A stretch of 64,000 bases of DNA from CBDDYU01 sp965235655. Its GTDB lineage: Bacteria > Pseudomonadota > Alphaproteobacteria > Pelagibacterales > Pelagibacteraceae. Of the stretch, positions 42,514-50,248 are shown piece by piece. The stretch lies in NCBI GenBank assembly GCA_965235655.1, contig CBDDYU010000001.1, positions 372,001 through 436,000 on the forward strand, given 5' to 3'. Position 1 is the stretch's first letter; the number at the start of each line of letters is the position of its first letter. The notes under the pieces were generated by a model that was not told the DNA's origin, ran no database searches, and saw only the letters and a program-made list of their open reading frames with translations. A program made the position numbers and the translations under genes.

Positions 42514-43275
42514 TTAAATTAAAAAATCTAACAATAATTTATTAAAAATTTTAGGATTTTCAAGATGCACGTTATGCGCGAAGCCATTTATAATTTTTAA
42601 TTCACTGTTTTTTATATTGCTATGCAAAATATCAATTTGGTTTTTGTCATAAGATTTATCTAAATCTCCCCAGATGATAAGTGTTTTGTTATTGATTTTA
42701 TAAAGGTTATTTTTTCCATTCCATGATTTCATGGCCACTAAGGAAGCGTCAGCAGCGTCCAAAGTTGTTTCGGAGGATGCATTTTTGCAAAGATAAAAAT
42801 TAGGATCATTTTCACCGTTCACAAACCAAGTTTTTGCAATATTTAAGGAAGTAATTTCTAATCCATTTGTTTTTATTTTTTTTCTAGATTCATCAATGGT
42901 TTCAAATCTATTTGGCATTTCTCCAATAGAACCAGTGCTATAGCAAATTAATTTATTGATATGACTTGAAAAATTAACACTCATTTGCTGCACAATCATT
43001 CCACCCATAGAATGACCAAGTAAGTTAAATTTTTCAATTTTTAAATTTTGTAAAAAATTAAAAATTTCAGAAGCAAAACCTTCAATGCTATTAATTAATT
43101 TATATTTATTATTTTTTCCATAACCTGGTAAATCAGGGGCTATAACTCTAAAATATTTTTTAAATTCATCAATTTGGGGCCTCCACATTTCCGCATTTCC
43201 TAAAAAACCATGGACTAACACCAGGGGGTAGCCTTTGCCTTCATCTATATATGAAAAATTATTAATCTCAGGCAT
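42514..43275 (-). CDS. Alpha/beta-fold hydrolase
   Basis: A 253-residue protein of the alpha/beta hydrolase superfamily. LVHGFLGNAEMWRPQ carries the oxyanion-hole segment, FNLLGHSMGGMIVQQM holds the nucleophile serine (about residue 92), and NGFAHNVHLENPKIFN near the end holds the catalytic histidine. IIWGDLDKSYDKNQI supplies the acid region. Substrate is unknown; esterase, lactonase and C-C hydrolase roles are all possible. It begins eight bases after the racemase gene on the same strand. Confidence 0.85.
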   Translation of the reverse strand: MPEINNFSYIDEGKGYPLVLVHGFLGNAEMWRPQIDEFKKYFRVIAPDLPGYGKNNKYKLINSIEGFASEIFNFLQNLKIEKFNLLGHSMGGMIVQQMSVNFSSHINKLICYSTGSIGEMPNRFETIDESRKKIKTNGLEITSLNIAKTWFVNGENDPNFYLCKNASSETTLDAADASLVAMKSWNGKNNLYKINNKTLIIWGDLDKSYDKNQIDILHSNIKNSELKIINGFAHNVHLENPKIFNKLLLDFLI

Positions 43276-43283
43276 TTAAAAAA

Positions 43284-44003
43284 TTATTTTTTCTCACAAA
43301 AATGATAAGTTTTTTTTGCCAAAACAAAACTTGAATCAATTAAAGTACAATTGCTTAAACTTATATCTTTGAAATAAGATAACTCTGTACAACCTAGAAT
43401 TACAACATTATTTTTATTTTGTAATTTCAATAGAGATATTATTTTTTTAAATTTACTAATATATTGCTTTTGTAAATTATTTTTTTTTATAAGATAGATT
43501 ATCTTATCAATTTTAGATTGAATATTCTTATTTACTATATGAATATTTAAATTTTTATTTTTATTAAGTTTACTCTCATACAACTTTAGTTTTTGAGTTG
43601 CTTGTGTGCCAAAAATATAAACATTAATTAATTTATTTGGTAACTTTGCTTTAATTTCATCATAGACACAATCAATAATATTAAAAACAGGAATTTGAAT
43701 TTTTTTTTCAATATCGGCATGCCATGCGTGAGCTGTATTGCAGGGAATTGCAATTGCATCACAACCAAATTGTTGGAGTTTTTTTGCACTATCTATCATT
43801 GCGGATGCTGGGCTTTTGCTTTTTGTAAATATCGCTTTTACTCTACTAGGAATTTGTGTGTTGCTATCTAGAATTAGCCTTGGATAATTGCTCTCAATAG
43901 CTTGGTTTTTGTAGTTATAAAAAATTTCCATAAAACGGTTAGATGCATGTGGGCCCATGCCACCAATAATACCAACCATTTTACTTTGTTTTTTTGCCAT
44001 CAA
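43284..44003 (-). CDS. Aspartate/glutamate racemase family protein
   Basis: A 239-residue PLP-independent racemase. The two catalytic cysteines are in AIPCNTAHAW (about residue 83) and VVILGCTELSYF (about residue 207), and the N-terminus VGIIGGMGPHASNRFMEIFY is typical of aspartate racemases. It may supply D-Asp or D-Glu, or degrade D-amino acids taken up. It follows the gltIJKL importer by 31 bases, and the adjacent hydrolase gene by 8 bases, which suggests that its substrate is imported. Confidence 0.88.
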   Translation of the reverse strand: MMAKKQSKMVGIIGGMGPHASNRFMEIFYNYKNQAIESNYPRLILDSNTQIPSRVKAIFTKSKSPASAMIDSAKKLQQFGCDAIAIPCNTAHAWHADIEKKIQIPVFNIIDCVYDEIKAKLPNKLINVYIFGTQATQKLKLYESKLNKNKNLNIHIVNKNIQSKIDKIIYLIKKNNLQKQYISKFKKIISLLKLQNKNNVVILGCTELSYFKDISLSNCTLIDSSFVLAKKTYHFCEKK

Positions 44004-44034
44004 ATGATGATTTAGCAGTTTTTATTAATAACCA

Positions 44035-44763
44035 CTAGTGAGATAATATTTTAGACAAAAATAGTTTAGTGCGATCTGATTTTGGATTTTCAAAAAAGGT
44101 CTCTTTATCTGCTGTTTCTTCTACTCGCCCTTCATCCATAAATAAAATTTTATCTGCAACTTTTTTTGCAAAACCCATTTCATGAGTCACCACAGCCATT
44201 GTCATACCATCTTGCGCCAATTCAACCATAACATCCAAAACCTCATTGATCATTTCTGGATCTAGTGCTGAAGTAGGCTCATCAAATAGCATGGCAATTG
44301 GATCCATGGCCAATGCTCTTGCAATAGCAACTCGTTGTTGTTGTCCGCCAGACAATTGTGCTGGAAATTTAGTAGCTTGATCTTTCAAACCTACCCTTTC
44401 TAATAAAGACATAGATTTGGCATCGGCTTCATCTAAACTTCTTTTTAAAACCTTAACTTGAGCTAATGAGATATTTTTTAAAACTGACATGTGTGGGTAT
44501 AATTCAAAATTTTGAAATACCATTCCGATTTTTGCTCTCAAATCATTTAAATTAGTTTTTGGATCATTAACCTTGATAGAATCTACAAAAATTTCACCTT
44601 CTTGAAACTTTTCTAATCCATTCACACACTTGATCAATGTAGATTTACCCGAACCAGAGGGTCCGCAAATAACCATGACATCACTTTTCTGAATAGTTAC
44701 ACTGCAATCTTTTAAAACTTGAAAGGTTCCATACCATTTGCTTACATTTTTTAATTCTATCAT
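44035..44763 (-). CDS. gltL: Amino acid ABC transporter ATP-binding protein (GltL type)
   Basis: ATPase of a polar amino acid importer. The 242 residues have Walker A GPSGSGKSTLIKC, the signature LSGGQQQRVAIARAL, Walker B AMLFDEPTSALDPE and the switch VVTHEMGFAKKVADK. It is closest in pattern to the GltL/GlnQ/AapP group. It overlaps gltK by 4 bases (ATGA). The C-terminus ends shortly after the nucleotide domain, with no regulatory domain. Confidence 0.92.
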   Translation of the reverse strand: MIELKNVSKWYGTFQVLKDCSVTIQKSDVMVICGPSGSGKSTLIKCVNGLEKFQEGEIFVDSIKVNDPKTNLNDLRAKIGMVFQNFELYPHMSVLKNISLAQVKVLKRSLDEADAKSMSLLERVGLKDQATKFPAQLSGGQQQRVAIARALAMDPIAMLFDEPTSALDPEMINEVLDVMVELAQDGMTMAVVTHEMGFAKKVADKILFMDEGRVEETADKETFFENPKSDRTKLFLSKILSH

Positions 44764-45422
44764 TGCACAACCTTTCTATTTTGAATTCTTTTAATCATAA
44801 AGGAAAAAGTAAAACATATTAAAAAATAAATTAAAGCTGCAAACAAATACATCTCAACAAGTCTTGATTGACTTTGTGCCACTATAGAGCTTGCTGTCAT
44901 AAAATCTCTTAAACTAACTACATACACCAATGATGTATCTTGAAATAAAATTACTGCTTGAGTAAGCAGTATAGGTATCATATTTCGAAATGCCTGTGGT
45001 AGTATTATATAAATCATGGATTGAGAGTAAGTAAGTCCAGTAGCTCTAGCGGCTGCAATTTGATTGCTTGAAACACTTAACAATCCTGCTCTAATAATTT
45101 CACTATAATAAGCAGCTTCAAACATTGTAAAGGCAATAACCGCAGAGTAGAAACCTCCAATTGGTTTTCCAATTATGAGAGGTATTAAGAAAAAAAACCA
45201 AAAAATAACTAAAATTAGTGGCATAGATCTTAAAAAATTTACATAGGTCATGGAAAAATATTGCAATGATTTAAAATTAGATATTCTCATCAAGGCCAAT
45301 AAGGTGCCAAACAAAATACCTCCGATTAGTGCTAAAAAAGTTAAATAAAAACTTACCTGCAGTCCCTTCCATAAAAAAGGCAAAGAATCTGCAATTACAT
45401 TAAAATCAAAATTTTTAATCAT
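44760..45422 (-). CDS. gltK: Amino acid ABC transporter permease (GltK type)
   Basis: One of the two inner-membrane subunits of the acidic amino acid importer. The 220 residues show about five membrane helices and the EAA-type loop AARATGLTYSQSMIYIILPQAFRNMIPI. The segment FLRSMPLILVIFWFFFLIPLI is typical of HisM/GlnP-type permeases. It overlaps gltJ and gltL by four bases each. Confidence 0.91.
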   Translation of the reverse strand: MIKNFDFNVIADSLPFLWKGLQVSFYLTFLALIGGILFGTLLALMRISNFKSLQYFSMTYVNFLRSMPLILVIFWFFFLIPLIIGKPIGGFYSAVIAFTMFEAAYYSEIIRAGLLSVSSNQIAAARATGLTYSQSMIYIILPQAFRNMIPILLTQAVILFQDTSLVYVVSLRDFMTASSIVAQSQSRLVEMYLFAALIYFLICFTFSFMIKRIQNRKVVQ

Positions 45423-46138
45423 GTTTTTTGCCTAATAAATCCTGGTATTTGAGTTTTGCTTTCAACTCTTTGCATAATTAAAGTAACGATCATTGTTACA
45501 GAAACATAAATAACTGTTGCTGCAGTAAAGGCTTCAAATCCTTGGAAAGTCCAGTCCATAATCATATTACTTCGAGCCGTTAGCTCCATCAGACCTATTG
45601 TTAAAGCGAGTGATGAATTTTTAAAGATAGTTAAAAACTCTGATGTTAATGGTGGAATTATAATTCTATAGGCAATTGGCAATAATACATAAATATAAAG
45701 TTGATAAGTTGTTAAGCCAGTCGCATAACCAGCGCTCCCAACGCCAGTCGACACAGAGTTAATTCCTGAACGTACTTGCTCTGCCACTCGTGAAGCAGTG
45801 TAGGTACCAAGACAAAACAAGGCTGAAGAAAATTCCGGGTTAGGTAAATCTTGTTTTAACCAATTTCCAAATTCTTTTGGAACTAATTCAGGAAACACAA
45901 AGTACCAAATAAACATTTGAACTAATAACGGAATATTCCTAAAAATTTCTACATATGTAGTTCCAATAAAATTTAGAATTTTGTTATCTAAAGTTCTTAA
46001 TATTCCAATTAATGAACCTAAAAAAAAAGCTATAACTGAAGCTGCTAAGGATAAATAAATAGTCCATAATGTTCCTGAGACAATCCAATCAAAGTACTGC
46101 TGCTCGAATAAGACTGACCAATTCCAGTTATATTTCAT
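45419..46138 (-). CDS. gltJ: Amino acid ABC transporter permease (GltJ type)
   Basis: The other inner-membrane subunit of the gltIJKL importer. The 239-residue protein begins MKYNWNWSVLFEQ, very like the N-terminus of E. coli GltJ, and has about five helices. YVEIFRNIPLLVQMFIWYFV and the EAA loop GYATGLTTYQLYIYVLLPIAYR match the family. A 13-bp inverted repeat lies between gltI and this gene. It overlaps gltK by 4 bases. Confidence 0.92.
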   Translation of the reverse strand: MKYNWNWSVLFEQQYFDWIVSGTLWTIYLSLAASVIAFFLGSLIGILRTLDNKILNFIGTTYVEIFRNIPLLVQMFIWYFVFPELVPKEFGNWLKQDLPNPEFSSALFCLGTYTASRVAEQVRSGINSVSTGVGSAGYATGLTTYQLYIYVLLPIAYRIIIPPLTSEFLTIFKNSSLALTIGLMELTARSNMIMDWTFQGFEAFTAATVIYVSVTMIVTLIMQRVESKTQIPGFIRQKT

Positions 46139-46155
46139 TGATAAAAACGATTAGG

Positions 46156-46185
46156 TTCATATGGGTCATAAATGACCCATATGAA
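46156..46185 (-). terminator. Perfect 13-bp inverted repeat between gltI and gltJ
   Basis: Arms at 46156-46168 and 46173-46185 are exact reverse complements around a 4-base loop. The hairpin lies about 14 bases after the gltI stop on the transcript, and about 18 bases before the gltJ start. No long U tract follows. Partial termination or 3' protection of the gltI message are both plausible. Confidence 0.85.
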
Positions 46186-46199
46186 AAATTTAGATTTAA

Positions 46200-47081
46200 C
46201 TAGTATGGCAAAGCTTGCATTGTAAATGCAGCCTGCAATAGGTCAGTTTGTGGAACGCCTAGTGCATTTCCACCTTCTGGCAATGGTTTCATAAACCATT
46301 TATCATAAATCTTATTAATTTCTCCAGATCTGAACAGATCAGATAGTTCAGAATTAGCAATTAAACGCATTGCTGAATCGTCTCTTCTAACCATAATTGC
46401 GTAAGGGTCGTAAGACAAAAAGCTTCCAACCACAGCATAGTCAGAGGGTTTTTTTGCTTTAGATATCAATCCAAATAATAAAATGTGGTCTGTTGAATAA
46501 GAATCAACCCTTCCAGTTTCTAAAGCCAAGAAACCTTCAGCATGATCTTTTACGTTAACAACACTAATTCCAAGTTTTTTATCAGAATTAATTTTGACTA
46601 CAGCTTTTTCATTTGTTGTACCTTGTGCTAAAGCAATTTTTTTGCCTTTCATGTCATCAATTGACTTTATGCCACTTGATTTTTTTACCAATAGCTTTGT
46701 ACCAGTAATAAAAGTTACATGTGCATAATCAATTTGCTGCTGTCTTGTTAAATTATTAGTTGTAGAGCCACATTCAATGTCTATTGTTCCATTAGCAAGA
46801 AGTTGAATTCTTGTTTTTGGATTAACTGGATAATACTTTCTTACAAGCTTTTTTCCAATTTCCTTTTCAGCTCTTTGAACAATTTTTTCACATAAGTCCA
46901 TTGAATATCCAATTGGCTTTTGTGATTTATTGTAATAAGCAAAAGGTACAGATGACTCTCTATGACCTATTGTAATTGTGCCAGAATCTTTAAGTTTTTT
47001 TAAAGTCCCGTAGTCTGCTGCCTGTGCAAATGTTGTCATTAACAACACAACAAAAGCAGATTTAATTAATGATTTTAACAT
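46200..47081 (-). CDS. gltI: Glutamate/aspartate-type periplasmic binding protein
   Basis: Periplasmic binding protein of the gltIJKL importer. The 293-residue precursor has a signal peptide of about 21 residues (ending TTFAQAA). The mature part has GHRESSVPFAYY, IECGSTTNNLTRQQQIDYAHVTF and, near the end, FDKWF-like IYDKWFMKPLP, all found in E. coli GltI. This favours glutamate/aspartate as ligand rather than general amino acids. It heads the operon and is followed by the inverted repeat at 46156. Confidence 0.9.
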   Translation of the reverse strand: MLKSLIKSAFVVLLMTTFAQAADYGTLKKLKDSGTITIGHRESSVPFAYYNKSQKPIGYSMDLCEKIVQRAEKEIGKKLVRKYYPVNPKTRIQLLANGTIDIECGSTTNNLTRQQQIDYAHVTFITGTKLLVKKSSGIKSIDDMKGKKIALAQGTTNEKAVVKINSDKKLGISVVNVKDHAEGFLALETGRVDSYSTDHILLFGLISKAKKPSDYAVVGSFLSYDPYAIMVRRDDSAMRLIANSELSDLFRSGEINKIYDKWFMKPLPEGGNALGVPQTDLLQAAFTMQALPY

Positions 47082-47115
47082 ATTATGTCCCTTTTTAATG
47101 TTTGTTTAATAGGTT

Positions 47116-47144
47116 ATTTAATACTAATTAAAAAACTCATTCAA
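47116..47144 (-). promoter_or_regulatory. Possible sigma-70 promoter of gltIJKL
   Basis: On the minus strand, TTGAAT (47139-47144) is followed after 17 bases by TTAAAT (47116-47121), four of six matches at each element. It would start transcription about 27 bases before the gltI ATG. It lies within the 129-base divergent region shared with topA. Given the AT-rich background this match is only suggestive. Confidence 0.38.
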
Positions 47145-47210
47145 GTCTTTATTGACTAAAAGTGGTAAAATTTGACAATTGAGTAAATTTTTGACAGTCC
47201 TTCATCCATT

Positions 47211-49790
47211 ATGAATCTTGTTATTGTAGAAAGCCCCGCAAAAGCAAAAACTATTAATAAATATCTTGGTAATGACTATGTAGTTCTTGCAAGTTTTGGT
47301 CACGTTAGAGATTTGCCATCAAAAAATGGATCCGTAGATACAGATAATAATTTTAATATGACTTGGGAAATAGATGTTACATCAAAAAAACATATTAAAG
47401 AAATTGCTGACGCTGCTAAAGACTCAAGTAAAATTATTTTAGCTACTGACCCTGATCGAGAAGGTGAAGCTATTGCTTGGCATGTAAAACATATTTTAGA
47501 AGAAAAAAATTTATTAAAAGATAAAAAAGTTGAAAGAGTAGTTTTTAATGAAATTACTAAAAAAGCAGTTGTGCATGGAATTGAAAACCCCAGAGATATC
47601 AATATTGAACTAGTTAATGCTTATCTTGCAAGACGTGCATTAGACTACTTGGTTGGCTTTAATATTTCACCAATATTATGGACAAAATTACCTGGTTCTA
47701 AGTCTGCAGGAAGAGTTCAGTCAGTTGCACTAAAAATAATAGTAGAAAGAGAGCATGAAATAGAACTATTCAACCCAGCTGAATTTTGGACAATAGGTGC
47801 GATATTTAAAAATAATGAAAATAAAGATTTTCATGCAAAACTAAATACTTACAACTCTCAAAAAATTGAAAAGTTTTCGTTTAAAAATGAAATAGACGCT
47901 AAAAATGCAGTAGAAATGATTGAAAAGCATGAGTTTGTTGTAACTAATATCGAAAGCAAACCGTTTAAAAGAAATCCTTATGCACCGTTCAGAACTTCTA
48001 CAATGCAACAAGATGCATCTAGGAAATTAGGTTTTGGAGCATCAAGAACCATGCAAATTGCCCAAAGATTATATCAGGGAATTGATATAGATGGAGAAAC
48101 TACTGGACTAATAACCTACATGAGGACAGATGGAACTGATATTTCATTAGAAGCTGTAGCTGACTGTAGAAAATACATAAATGAGGAAATTGGTGAAAAA
48201 TATTTGCCTAAAGAAGCAAGAAACTATTCTGGAAAGAAAGCAAAAAATGCACAAGAAGCACATGAAGCTGTAAGACCAACTGATATCAATAGAACTCCAG
48301 AAAGTTTAAAATCAAAATTAGATAAAGATCAGTTTAGATTGTATGAATTAATTTGGAATAGAACTGTCTCTTCTCAAATGGAAAGTGCTGAATTTGAAAG
48401 AACGGCGGTAGATTTAGCAAATAAAGATCAAAGTATTATTTTCAGAGCAAATGGCTCTGTGCAAAAATTTGATGGTTTTTTAAAATTATATCAAGACATA
48501 AAAGATGAAGATGACAAAGAAAAAGATGAAAATGAAGAAGATAATTTATTACCAGAAGTAAAAGAAAATGAAATTATGCCTTTAGAAAAAATATTAAATG
48601 AGCAAAAATTTACTCAACCACCCCCGCGATATTCAGAAGCCAGTTTAGTTAAAAAATTAGAAGAACTTGGTATTGGAAGGCCATCAACCTATGCAAGTAT
48701 TATATCTGTTTTATCGACTAGAAATTATGTAGAGGTTTTAAACAAAAAATTTGTACCAACTGATCGAGGAAAATTAATTACTGCTTTTTTAAATCAACTA
48801 TTTAAACAATATGTTGATTATAATTTTACTGCAGGACTGGAAGAAAGTCTGGATGATATTACAGCAGGAAAAATTGACTGGATAGAAGTATTATCAAAAT
48901 TCTGGAAAGAATTTAATCAAAACGTAAGTGATGTAAAAGAACTTAGAACGAGAGCTATATTGGATATGATGAATGATAGCTTGGGTGAAATTATTTTTGA
49001 TAAAGACAAGGAGGGAAAAATTAAAAGAGCTTGTGACTGTGGTGGTGAATTAAGCCTAAAAATAGGAAGATTTGGTGCTTTTATAGGTTGTTCTAAATAT
49101 CCAGATTGTAAATTCACTAGACCCTTGTCAAGAATTAAGGCAGCGGAACAAGATTACTTGGCTGAACCAAAAGAAATTGGAAAAACAGATGAGGGTAAAA
49201 ACATAGTTTTAAAAAAAGGAAGATTTGGTCCTTACTTGCAAATAGGTAATGATGAAAAAGATTTAAAAAATGTATCTATTCCAAAAGGAATTTCATTAGA
49301 TGATATTAATTTAGAAAAGGCAAGATTTTTGGCTTCTTTGCCAAAAGTTCTGGGCCAATATCCTGAAAATAATATGGATATCACTCTAAATAATGGCAGA
49401 TATGGTCCGTATGTAAAATGTGAAAAAAAATCAGCTACATTGGAAACCCCTGAAGATATTTTTTCTATTGGTATTAACAAAGCTATAACGATGATTGCTG
49501 AAGCAAAGCCAGGTAGAAGATCTTCTAATGAAATTAAAACGATTGGCGAGCACCCAGAAGATAAAAAGCCTGTTAAAGTTATGAAAGGCTCATATGGTCC
49601 ATACATTAAATACAAAACAATTAATGCAACTATTCCTGATGATAAAGATCCTGAAAGTGTTACAATGGAAGAAGCGCTAGACTTAATTGAAAAAAGACTA
49701 GAATACGACGCAACCAAAAAAGGTAAAAAGATTAAAAAAAAGCCAAAAAAAGAAAAAAAGAAATCCAAAACTAAAGAAAAAAATGATTGA
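47211..49790 (+). CDS. topA: DNA topoisomerase I
   Basis: Relaxes negative supercoils by cutting one strand. The 859-residue protein has an N-terminal Toprim domain (VESPAKAKTINKYLG, ATDPDREGEAIAWH), the catalytic tyrosine region ITYMRTDGTDIS, and EAHEAVRPTDINRTP. The C-terminal region holds one zinc-finger-like segment (CDCGGELSLKIGRFGAFIGC, then CKF). Several related repeats follow, of the type KKGRFGPYLQIG. A highly basic tail ends the protein. It is divergent from gltI, and overlaps ridA by 8 bases. Confidence 0.96.
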   Translation: MNLVIVESPAKAKTINKYLGNDYVVLASFGHVRDLPSKNGSVDTDNNFNMTWEIDVTSKKHIKEIADAAKDSSKIILATDPDREGEAIAWHVKHILEEKNLLKDKKVERVVFNEITKKAVVHGIENPRDINIELVNAYLARRALDYLVGFNISPILWTKLPGSKSAGRVQSVALKIIVEREHEIELFNPAEFWTIGAIFKNNENKDFHAKLNTYNSQKIEKFSFKNEIDAKNAVEMIEKHEFVVTNIESKPFKRNPYAPFRTSTMQQDASRKLGFGASRTMQIAQRLYQGIDIDGETTGLITYMRTDGTDISLEAVADCRKYINEEIGEKYLPKEARNYSGKKAKNAQEAHEAVRPTDINRTPESLKSKLDKDQFRLYELIWNRTVSSQMESAEFERTAVDLANKDQSIIFRANGSVQKFDGFLKLYQDIKDEDDKEKDENEEDNLLPEVKENEIMPLEKILNEQKFTQPPPRYSEASLVKKLEELGIGRPSTYASIISVLSTRNYVEVLNKKFVPTDRGKLITAFLNQLFKQYVDYNFTAGLEESLDDITAGKIDWIEVLSKFWKEFNQNVSDVKELRTRAILDMMNDSLGEIIFDKDKEGKIKRACDCGGELSLKIGRFGAFIGCSKYPDCKFTRPLSRIKAAEQDYLAEPKEIGKTDEGKNIVLKKGRFGPYLQIGNDEKDLKNVSIPKGISLDDINLEKARFLASLPKVLGQYPENNMDITLNNGRYGPYVKCEKKSATLETPEDIFSIGINKAITMIAEAKPGRRSSNEIKTIGEHPEDKKPVKVMKGSYGPYIKYKTINATIPDDKDPESVTMEEALDLIEKRLEYDATKKGKKIKKKPKKEKKKSKTKEKND

Positions 49791-50247
49791 TATCGAACAA
49801 AGAATTATTGATCTAAAAATATCAATACCAAATCCTCCTTCACCTGTAGGAAACTACGTAGCTTATAAACATTGTGACAGTACAATTTATATTTCTGGTC
49901 AACTTCCTATTGATGAAAACGGTAATATGATCAAAGGCAAAATTGGAAAAGATTTAACTTTAGAAGATGGAAAAAAAGCAGCTAGATATGCAATTTTAAA
50001 TGCAATTGGTCATCTTAAAAAATCAGTGATGAATCTAAATAATGTTAAACAATGTGTAAAAATTAACGGTTTTATCAATTCTACAGAAGATTTTACTGAC
50101 CATGCAGTTCTATTAAATGCCGCATCAGATTTACTGGTTGAAATTTTTGGTGAAAAAGGAAAACATGCGAGAGCAGTTATTGGTGTTAGCAGCCTACCCT
50201 TAAATGCCGCTGTAGAGATTGAAACTATTTTTGAAATATCTAAATAA
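49783..50247 (+). CDS. RidA/YjgF-family protein
   Basis: A 154-residue protein of the Rid family, some of which hydrolyse reactive enamine/imine products of PLP enzymes. ISGQLPIDENGNMIKGKIG and GHARAVIGVSSLPLNAAVEIETIFE-like segments (read here as ARAVIGVSSLPLNAAVEIE) match the conserved core, with the Arg that binds the carboxylate. Its N-terminus is about 20 residues longer than short RidA, as in the YjgH/Rid7-like subfamilies. The start overlaps topA by 8 bases. Specific substrate unknown. Confidence 0.85.
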   Translation: MIDIEQRIIDLKISIPNPPSPVGNYVAYKHCDSTIYISGQLPIDENGNMIKGKIGKDLTLEDGKKAARYAILNAIGHLKKSVMNLNNVKQCVKINGFINSTEDFTDHAVLLNAASDLLVEIFGEKGKHARAVIGVSSLPLNAAVEIETIFEISK

Positions 50248-50248
50248 T

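Noticed and set aside
49232..49768. 178-residue antisense ORF on the minus strand
   Set aside because: It lies fully within topA; the Ser/Leu/Phe-rich text is what antisense of its Lys/Glu-rich repeats gives.
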